Source: Cryptomeria japonica
Lineage: Eukaryota > Streptophyta > Pinopsida > Cupressales > Cupressaceae
Assembly (NCBI RefSeq): GCF_030272615.1
Contig: NC_081413.1
Span: forward strand, 564,634,510 to 564,698,509
Length of the DNA: 64,000 nt
Direction of reading: 5' to 3'
Under the pieces are notes generated by a model. It searched no databases. It was not told the DNA's origin and was given only the letters and a program-made list of their open reading frames with translations. Every line of letters begins with the position of its first letter. Position 1 is the first letter of the stretch. Positions 57,301-64,000 of this stretch are shown in pieces. The position numbers and the translations under genes were made by a program.

Positions 57301-59260
57301 ATGACTACCCAAAATTTCAAAGCTTGGTATGAGAAGATGCTCATGGAAGTTCACGAATCTTCCTACCAAGTTAATCCCATAATCTCCCACTCGCCTATCA
57401 TACCTTCATCCATCCCATCTCAACACATTACACCCAATCCCAATCTATACCATATCTCTTATCTTTCCTCTAACTTTGACAAGAGAAACCCATCTTATTC
57501 CCCATCTATATCTCCATCTTATTCCCCATCCATATATCCATATTATCCCTCATCCACACACTCCTCTAATCTAATATGTATACCTCCATCTCCCCCCATC
57601 TACATCCCAATCCCCATCCTTCTACAATGCATTTATTACCTCTACTCCCCATCCAAATCCTTTACTCCATATTCCTCCAATCATTAATCCTAATTCCCTA
57701 ATCCATTATCCTAATCCTCCATCCAATCACAATCCTCCATCTAATCCTAATCCTCCAAAATCCATATTGTTCACATCCTCCAAATCCATCATCCATAATC
57801 TTATCCAAGACATGCTAGCAAAGGAGACAAAATCCTCACCTCAAAGCAAAGTGGCCAAGTCTCCTCAAGTCCTCCATCCACCCCAATCACCTCCACCTCA
57901 AAACAAATCCCAATCCCCCACACTTCATGATACCCCCATTTCCCCATCTACTCACATCAAAGATTCCATACATTCCTCCATCACACAATCCCCACAAATC
58001 CAAACATGTCAAAAGCTTGTTCCAAAGCATGCTAGCATAGAAACCTCTCCATCTCATGATGCATCTCCCTGCACTCCATCTAATGATCCCATCCCCTCCA
58101 CTTCCTCTCATGATCATATGATTCCTCTATAATCACATGATCCTCTTCCATCTCATGATCCAATCACCCCTCCCACTCCATCTCATGATACCCTCCCTGG
58201 TCAAGATCAAATTATCCCTTCATCTCCATGTCATGATCCCAATCCATCTAAAGATCCTAATCTTCCTTCCACATCTCATCCCCCTCAAAATGGACTCACA
58301 TATTGTTTTTGAGATAATAAGGGTCCTCAAGATAATGCTCAAGATGTTGGTACATCCTCTATTCCTCCTAAATCCAAATTTCCCTCATACAAATCAAAAT
58401 CTCGTTATCCCTCATCCTCTGCATCCATTTTGGGACCCTATGTTCCAAAGTTAAGCCCTTCATTCCTTCCATCCATTTTGGGCCCCTATGTTCCGATGCT
58501 CAATCCTCCATCTATTCCATCCATATTGAGTCCTTACATCCCTCCATACACCACTCCATCACCTCAAATAATTCCTAAGCAAGATCAACAAAGGCACAAA
58601 TCCTTGGATGCCTCCCAACACTCTCTTTCCACCATCCCATCCATAAAATCCATCAATCCTTCATCCTCATACACTTATCCCATTGCTATTGGAAGCAATT
58701 TAGATGCCCAATCTAAAAATAATAAAGCTCAAAATCCATAAAAATCAAAGGATCAACATGTCCCCTCAAAACAACATGCTCAAAACAAAAATATGATCCA
58801 AAAGAAAGAAAAATTAAAAAGGCCACAAAGGCCCCAAAAGAAAAAATCAAAAACTATGTGGATTCCCAACAAAGAAATGCATCCCAAAGTAAAATCAAAA
58901 TTTGCATCCAAACTTGCTAATCCAAAAGTTCCATCCATTCATAAATCCTCCAATCCTCCATCTAACACTCCTTCATCTTCAAAATCCATTTTGGGTCCTT
59001 ATGTCCCGAAATCCACCATCCCAACTCCTTCTATTTTTGGTCGTCATTCCCAAAATCCACACTTTATCCCCCATCCAATTCAAAATACTCTCCCCCACTA
59101 CTCCACCACCCTTCAAGGTGTGTGCCAATATTGATCTTCCACAAATTCTTCAAAACCCCGTCCATTATCCACCATCCATCTTTCACAATCCCATTCCGTT
59201 AGTCTAATCCTTTCAAAATCCTTATCTTTCATCCCCTATTCATTTCATCTCCCCAATTAT
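57301..59260 (+). pseudogene. Proline-rich ORF with repeated SILGPYVP octapeptides
   Basis: A short ORF (57301-57687) starts MTTQNFKAWYEKMLMEVHES and soon becomes Ser/Pro/Tyr-rich (SYSPSISPSYSPS). In another frame, 57767 to about 59260 reads on with a few stops (58130, 58739, 59132): SPQVLHPPQSPPPQ, SHD-type repeats (SHDPLPSHDPITPPTPSHD), then ILGPYVP or a close variant four times (near 58423, 58473, 58530, 58990), a basic block (KKEKLKRPQRPQKKKSK) and a Pro-rich tail. Neither zinc knuckle nor DSG motif is seen. It occupies the place of gag-pol. A disordered, RNA-binding or Gag-like structural role is conceivable but unproven. Its codon makeup (CCA, TCC, ATC) matches the flanking ATCCA satellite, so it may have grown from it. 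Confidence 0.5.
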
Positions 59261-60811
59261 TGTTACCAACATCTATGAGCATACCTCTAGTTCAAATAAA
59301 TACTAAGGGATACCATCTATGGAACTAGATGCTTGAGTCCTCCCTTCCTCCTTCACGCATCCACTATCTTCCAGACTATTCCAAAAATTCAAAAATAAAT
59401 TCAAAAATAAAAAAAATCAAGAAAAATTCAAAAAGAAAAAAACACAGAAAAAAGTAAAGAAAAATCATTTCATCTAATGGTGAAAACCACTTCTTGTGGC
59501 GCCTTGGGTAAGTACCATGATGAAAACTTGGCAAACAAGCACCATGTGTAATCCCCTCATCCCCTTGCACTCTACACTTGGGGGCAAGCTTCATCCACAC
59601 AATCCTCCCATCCATCTACATCATATCTAAGTCCATTCTCCTTTCCTATCTTTGATCTTGACTATCCTATCCATATCCTCCATCTCATATCCCTCATCCT
59701 ATCAAAATAAATCCTCCATTCCTATCTTTCATCTTGATCATATAAGAGGCAAAACAATGTATATGCATGCATGCTTTGGAGCACACAAGCCTTAAATACA
59801 CTACCATCCATATCCATTACACATTATCCTTCAAACTCATACATCTTTATCCACCATCCCTACATCCTTAATTCCACTACCTCTAGTGTGGGGCATTGCA
59901 CTCCTTTGCAGCATAGTCCTTGGGTCTCCATCACCCTACCCTCCAGTCCTCCATATCCTATACATATCCATCCAATCCATCCATATGTCTCCTATCTAAA
60001 CAATAGCTCCCTCCTTCCATTCATCCATCCTCTTACCCACCCATTGGTTCTCCCTTGTCATTAGTTCTATTCAATCAAATCCTATCCACCAATCCACCCG
60101 ATCCTATCCAATTTCTAATCTAATCTTATATCATCCAATCATATTCTCTATCTCTTCCAATTCAAATCAAATCCTATCCACCAATCCACCCCATCCAATC
60201 CAATTTCCAATCCAATTTCTAATTCAATCCTATCTTATCCAATCATATTCTCCATCTCTTCCAATTCAATCATTAATCCCATCCTCAATCCCAATCCTAT
60301 TCAATCATCCATCCCCCTTTTCATCCTATCTAATCATTTATCCTTCTTCCAATCAATCCATCAAACTAAGCTTTCCCCATCTACTTGAGCTTACACAGAC
60401 TTGTGCCTAAGCCAAGAACCCATTCATACGGTGTTCATCCAATCCAAGCAACAATCCTCTCATTTGCAGATCTTGCACATCCAACTTGTCTTTTATCATC
60501 CATCAATCAATCCATCACCTGCCCATCAAGATGAATCTTTCCCATGTCTAGCAGTTCATCCAAATCCATCACCTGCCCATTGGGATGTCTCCTTCCCTAG
60601 TCCGACAATTTATCCAAATCCATGTCCTACTCTTGGCAAGAGATGTCAATTAGTCATGTGCATGTTGTTTGCATGATTGAGCTTTTCGTTATGTTTTTAT
60701 CTTGTGTCCCAGGACTATACTTGTTCAGGACTGTCTTGATCATCCTATATCTTGGTATGTCTTGGCTGGTGTATAATGGGGCATAGTTTTCATGGCATGG
60801 TGTGTTTAAAG
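59261..60811 (+). other. 3' region of the 9-kb element
   Basis: An A-rich block (59379-59470) is followed by GTGGCGCCTTGGG and ACTTGGGGGCAAG, typical 3' non-coding motifs of some plant gypsy elements. Pyrimidine-rich ATCC-type sequence and a tandem duplication (60071-60274) follow. ORFs at 59771 and 60401 are Ser/Pro/His-rich by composition only, and the minus-strand ORF at 59376-59615 is a shadow of the A-rich run. Confidence 0.6.
60071..60274. repeat. Tandem duplication of about 95-105 bases
   Basis: AAATCCTATCCACCAATCCACCC, CAATTTCTAAT, ATCCAATCATATTCTC and CATCTCTTCCAATTCAA occur twice in order, starting near 60075 and 60172. Confidence 0.8.
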
Positions 60812-61194
60812 TGTTAGAGTATTCGGGTATTTACTTGATTAATTAAACAATATTTGTTTAATTATTTAAGTTCCCTTTATCTCTTTTACACTTAAGCTAA
60901 CTTTAGGTGCATAATAATTAATTCTTTTATTAATTATTATGTGCAAGCCTAGGGTTTTCCCTTTTAGGGTTTCTTGACCTATTAAAGGTTGAGTTCTTTC
61001 TTTTCATTGTATGAAGAAGGATTATTATTGACAATACATTTTTGGAGATTATTGAGCTCTCATCTTTTGAAGCATTTTTTTCCCGTGTTTTTGTTCCTTC
61101 TATGGTTTGCTTCCTTGCTTCTCCTTGTAACAGGTTTTTCAACTCGCAGAGATCATTTGGGCTCCTGTGGTGTTGTATTTTCTCAACTCCAACA
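60812..61194 (+). mobile_element. Solo LTR of the 17061-23319 copia family
   Basis: 383 bases, starting TGTTAGAGTATTCGGG and ending CTCAACTCCAACA. It is similar along its full length to the 372-base LTRs at 17061 and 22948 (shared blocks: TTAATTAAACAATATTTGTT, CCTAGGGTTTTCCCTTT, TTCTCCTTGTAACAGG). The target duplication TAAAG is perfect (60807-60811, 61195-61199). No internal sequence remains, so recombination between two LTRs removed it. It carries the canonical CA end that the other copies lack. Confidence 0.93.
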
Positions 61195-61786
61195 TAAAGG
61201 TCTTCCTTGTGCAAACCAACAACCCTGCATTAGTGTTTATCAATACCTACATGATTGTGTGCAAGGCATTCTTGTTTGACTAAGCGTCAGTCCATGCCTC
61301 GGATCTTCATATCATCCTGGTTCTTATAATCAATGGTGTAAACTATCCATGACAAAATTAAATCTAGGTTTGCTCTCTATATTTTCTCAACAAGAAATCC
61401 AATCCATTTATCATTTCTTTGTCTCATTTCATTCACAACACTCCAACTCATTCTACTTCCCTCTTTCATTATCTCCATCCTTTGATCACTTATTCTTCTA
61501 ATTCCTTTCGAGAGCACACCTGTGTTCTTCGAACCCAGATGTCCTCTCGAGGGGGCATACCACTACTTCCTCATCATCCTTCCTCCTCATCATTCTTCAT
61601 CATCGCATAACTAGGGCATCATGCTACTAGTCCTTATCCTTTTCTTCATCTCATGATTGTGGCATCATGCTAATAGTCCTTATCCTTTTCTTCATCTCAT
61701 GACTAGGGAATCATGCTGCTAGTCCTTTTTCTTTTCTTCCACTATGTTTTATTCTTCTTTGGTATAACATCATTTCATGCTATATC
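61195..61786 (+). other. 3' end of the 9-kb element, no gene
   Basis: Continues the element after the solo LTR. A tandem-like GTCCTTATCCTTTTCTTCATCTCATGA unit is repeated two to three times at 61630-61735 (shared blocks CATGCT, TAGTCCTTATCC and TTCTTCATCTCATGA). Confidence 0.6.
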
Positions 61787-61800
61787 AAAGAGTGGCAAAA
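61787..61800 (+). other. Polypurine tract of the 9-kb element
   Basis: AAAGAGTGGCAAAA abuts the 3' LTR. It is purine-rich except for one T and one C. Confidence 0.6.
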
Positions 61801-62750
61801 TGTAGACACCTAAAATTAATATTTAATTAATTTAAGCCTATCAACATAATTAATTAATTTAATTGTGTTATCCTTATTCTTCTCAGTATTAATTAAATCT
61901 AATTTAATTAATTCTATCACTATTGTCCAATAATTAATTTATCAAATCAATTAATTATTCCTCCATTCTTCTAAAGTCCCTCCAATAATTATTTCCTCTA
62001 AACCCACTCAGTTAATTAATTTTAGTTAATTAAGCTATTCATGTGATTCCTGCAAATCACTTTTCCTAATCCCATTAGCCTAATTAATCCTTCTAGAATC
62101 TCTCATAATCATGATTATCATTATCCCTCAATTTTTAATTCCCACTCATGTCACATCAACATTGAGTCTCTCAAAGAAATTCAAATTTCTTTGAATCCCT
62201 CAATGCATCCTTATTTTGGAATTTTTAATTCCTCATATTTGAAATTCAAATTTCTCCCCCCTTTTCCCAAGGAATTTTATATTCCTGTTTATTTTCCCAA
62301 GGAACCCTTGATCCATGCCTTCTATCTAAAATCAATCTCAACCCTTCATAATCAAATCAATCTTGGCCCTCCATTGGCCTTCTCCAATCTATAAATTGGA
62401 GCCTATTCTCCTCACAAATCATCCGCTTCTCATGCATTGGCATGCTACTCTTTTCTCCTCTCTCTTCATAATCCTCTATCAAATGCATCCATCCTTAATC
62501 TTTCAATCCAGATCCAATCCATCAATCTATCTTGTTGAGAACAAAGGAGATCAATCCATATCTATATCAAGCAAGCAACACATCAAGTGAAGCATAAAGG
62601 GCGCATCCTCGTCATCCACTTCATCAAGATCAATCCGAAGGAGAAGGTAAAATAGCAAGGTAAAAATCATCTCTTGATGTTTTAGTGTTTTCATGTTTAT
62701 TTTATTGTATTTTTTATTATTTGACCTTCCATCCCATTTTCCCCTCTTCA
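61801..62750 (+). repeat. 3' LTR of the 9-kb element
   Basis: 950 bases and closely similar to 53701-54647. It ends CCCTCTTCA and is followed by the ATAAA target duplication. Confidence 0.93.
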
Positions 62751-62755
62751 ATAAA

Positions 62756-63543
62756 TATACCCTTTTCTAATTGAGAAATCAACAAACCAAGAAAATATGA
62801 CAGCTCTCCAAGCATAGACATCTCAAAATCGGACTGCATTTGATCAACAAACTCCTTGCATAGGGCATCCTTGTTTCTTCCAAAGATGATGTTGTCTACC
62901 ACAATAATGATCATGTGATTACCGTCTGCCTTAAAGTATAAGTTGCTATCAACATTCCCCTTTTTGAATCCTTGTTGTTGGAGATATTTGTCTAACCTGG
63001 AATACCTCGCCCTTGGTGCCTATTTTAAACCATATAAAGCCTTTTTCAACCTACATACAAAATTATCATCTTCATGTAGCTGAAATCCTTTAGGTTGCTC
63101 TATGTAGACTTCTTCTTCAATATTTCCATTCAAGAAGGCATATTTGACATCCATCTGATATACCTTATATCCCTTATATGCTGAGAATGCCAAGAACATT
63201 CTGATTGCTTCAAGTTTGCAACTGGTGCAAATGTCTCTTCAAAACCTATTCCTTCAACTTGAGCATATCCCTTGCATACCAATCTGGCTTTGTTTCTTAT
63301 GACCTTACCTTCCTCATTCATCTTATTCCTATATACCTATTTAGTCTCAATTACATTCTTATCAGTAGGTCTAGAAACCATTTCCCATGTCTTGTTCTTT
63401 TCTATTTGTTGTAGCTCTTCTTCCATAGCTTTTATCCACTTCTCACTCTTGTTGGTCTCATAATAATTCTTTGGTTCCATTTCAGTCATGAGGCAGAAAT
63501 TTACTTGCTCATTGTTCCTTGTAAGTCTTCTTCTAGTTTTCAC
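62756..63543 (-). pseudogene. Copia reverse transcriptase, main part (minus element)
   Basis: Read leftwards from 63543: KWIKAMEEELQQIEKNKTWE, a TAG-interrupted link, [20 protein letters not shown], a frameshift near 63200, then IEEEVYIEQPKGFQLHEDDN and KKALYGLK followed by TAG (CAG expected) and APRA. The catalytic motif, usually YVDD, reads VVDN (about 62900), so the second Asp is lost. DFEMSMLGELSYFLGLLISQ follows and the frame is cut at 62756 by the 9-kb element, continuing at 53700. Together the two parts make a near full-length but dead RT-RNase H. Confidence 0.87.
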
Positions 63544-63567
63544 AACATCATTCTTGTTGCCAATAAT

Positions 63568-64000
63568 CTAAGCTTCAGGGTGATTCTTTTGAACATACCT
63601 TGTTGGAGATTTGCTAGGTGCTTCTTCTTGTTGACTTTCAGATTGTCCAACATTTTCAATGTATGGTTCTTTAATCTGATTTAATGTGTTTTGATTTCCT
63701 CTGTGCAAATCCTTATCTATCTTAACATTTACACTTCCAATCATTTTCTTTATTCTTTTGTTGAAACACTTATAGGCCTTTTTGTGAGTAGAGTAGCCCA
63801 AGAAGATGCCTTCATCAAATTTTGATTCAAAACTACCTAAACAATCTTCATCTCTTTTGATAAAACATTTGCTACCAAACACCTTGAAGTACTTCATAGA
63901 GGGTTTCCTATCATACCATAGTTCATATGGAGTCATTCTGCTATTTGTACTCTTAGTTGAACTCTATTTAATGTATAAATATTAGTATGGATTGCCTCCT
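63568..64000 (-). pseudogene. Copia integrase C-terminal part, open at the window edge
   Basis: Starts beyond the right edge. From 63936 leftwards: MTPYELWYDRKPSMKYFKVF, FDEGIFLGYSTHKKAYKCFN and a variable linker to the stop at 63568. A one-base shift near 63945 separates it from the upstream piece (EAIHTNIYTLNRVQLR). This is the standard integrase tail of SIRE/Tork-type elements, leading into the RT domain. Confidence 0.87.

Larger units (their letters stand above)
53701..62750 (+). mobile_element. 9-kb non-autonomous LTR retrotransposon with proline-rich ORF
   Basis: LTRs 53701-54647 and 61801-62750 begin TGTAGACACCTAAAATTAAT and end CTCTTCA. The target duplication ATAAA (53696-53700, 62751-62755) is perfect. 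A tRNA-Arg-type primer site follows the first LTR, and a purine-rich tract (61787-61800) precedes the second. LTRs differ by about 3-4% in the first 300 bases by eye. The 7.15-kb interior holds a structured leader, a pentanucleotide satellite, a Pro/Ser-rich pseudo-ORF and an A-rich block with ACTTGGGGGCAAG (59575-59587), but no protease, RT, RNase H or integrase. It fits a LARD-like derivative of a Tat/Athila-type gypsy element. Orientation is set by the primer site and ORF. Confidence 0.9.
42970..64000 (-). mobile_element. Minus-strand copia element (SIRE/Maximus-like), heavily nested, open at right
   Basis: Integrase C-terminus (63568-64000), RT (62756-63543) and the RT end plus RNase H (52894-53700) follow in order on the minus strand. 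Then come a purine tract (52653-52664) and the 3' LTR (52652 leftwards to roughly 42970). Two later elements interrupt it: 43249-50970 in the LTR and 53701-62750 in RT. Removing them rejoins the reading frame and the LTR. The clade is inferred from LTR length of about 2 kb and the TPYELWYDRKPS / KAYKCFNKR motifs. The 5' half and 5' LTR lie beyond the right edge. Confidence 0.8.

Noticed and set aside
58137-58454. Alternative frames of the proline-rich region as separate genes
   Set aside because: They are shadows of low-complexity ATCC-type sequence; only the frame with repeated octapeptides keeps consistent motifs.

Overview
The window looks like nuclear DNA from a large-genome seed plant, possibly a gymnosperm. 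It is AT-rich, dominated by nested and decayed LTR retrotransposons of both Ty1/copia and Ty3/gypsy type, and has one recognisable, intact host-type gene. The organism assignment is inference; the retroelement families and the gene are read directly from the sequence.

Layout. (1) 1-9.84 kb: a minus-strand Ty3/gypsy-like element with only gag and protease visible (5619-7883). Its LTR-like sequence (1-762 plus 4947-5639) is interrupted by a structurally complete copia-like element (763-4946, target duplication AATTC). That copia element keeps gag and protease but has a highly acidic, unrecognised segment in place of integrase, RT and RNase H. (2) 9.84-11.4 kb: no genes seen. (3) 11.4-25.7 kb: a three-level nest. 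A plus-strand Ty3/gypsy pol without chromodomain is cut inside its integrase zinc region by a minus-strand chromovirus (12320-24779). The chromovirus is cut inside gag by a plus-strand copia element (17061-23319, LTRs 98.9% identical, target duplication CCAGG). (4) 26.4-33.3 kb: a decayed plus-strand ORF of unknown family, in the position of a 3' accessory ORF of the outer gypsy element, with two candidate downstream exons in matching phase and a large repeat-rich intron. (5) 36.6-37.4 kb: an intact 240-aa Yip1/YIPF5-type membrane-trafficking gene on the minus strand. (6) 37.5-42.9 kb: decayed DNA with a gypsy gag fragment. (7) about 42.97 kb to the right edge: a minus-strand copia element (SIRE/Maximus-like, tentative). 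It contains a related plus-strand copia element in its 3' LTR (43249-50970) and a 9-kb non-autonomous element in its reverse transcriptase (53701-62750, target duplication ATAAA). The 9-kb element encodes a proline-rich protein with repeated octapeptides instead of pol, and itself carries a solo LTR (60812-61194, target duplication TAAAG) of the same family as the 17061-23319 copia.

Common themes. Most elements are dead. A large share of in-frame stops are TAG where CAG is expected, or TGA where CGA is expected, which fits deamination of methylated cytosine in CHG and CG contexts. Three elements (763-4946, 5619-9840, 53701-62750) have LTR or LTR-like termini but no recognisable pol, so they would need enzymes supplied in trans. 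The most interesting candidates are the gag-protease-acidic copia element, the proline-rich non-autonomous element with its structured leader and pentanucleotide satellite, and the intron-containing accessory-type gene. No tRNA, rRNA, CRISPR or bacterial feature was seen; the only tRNA-like signals are primer-binding sites.
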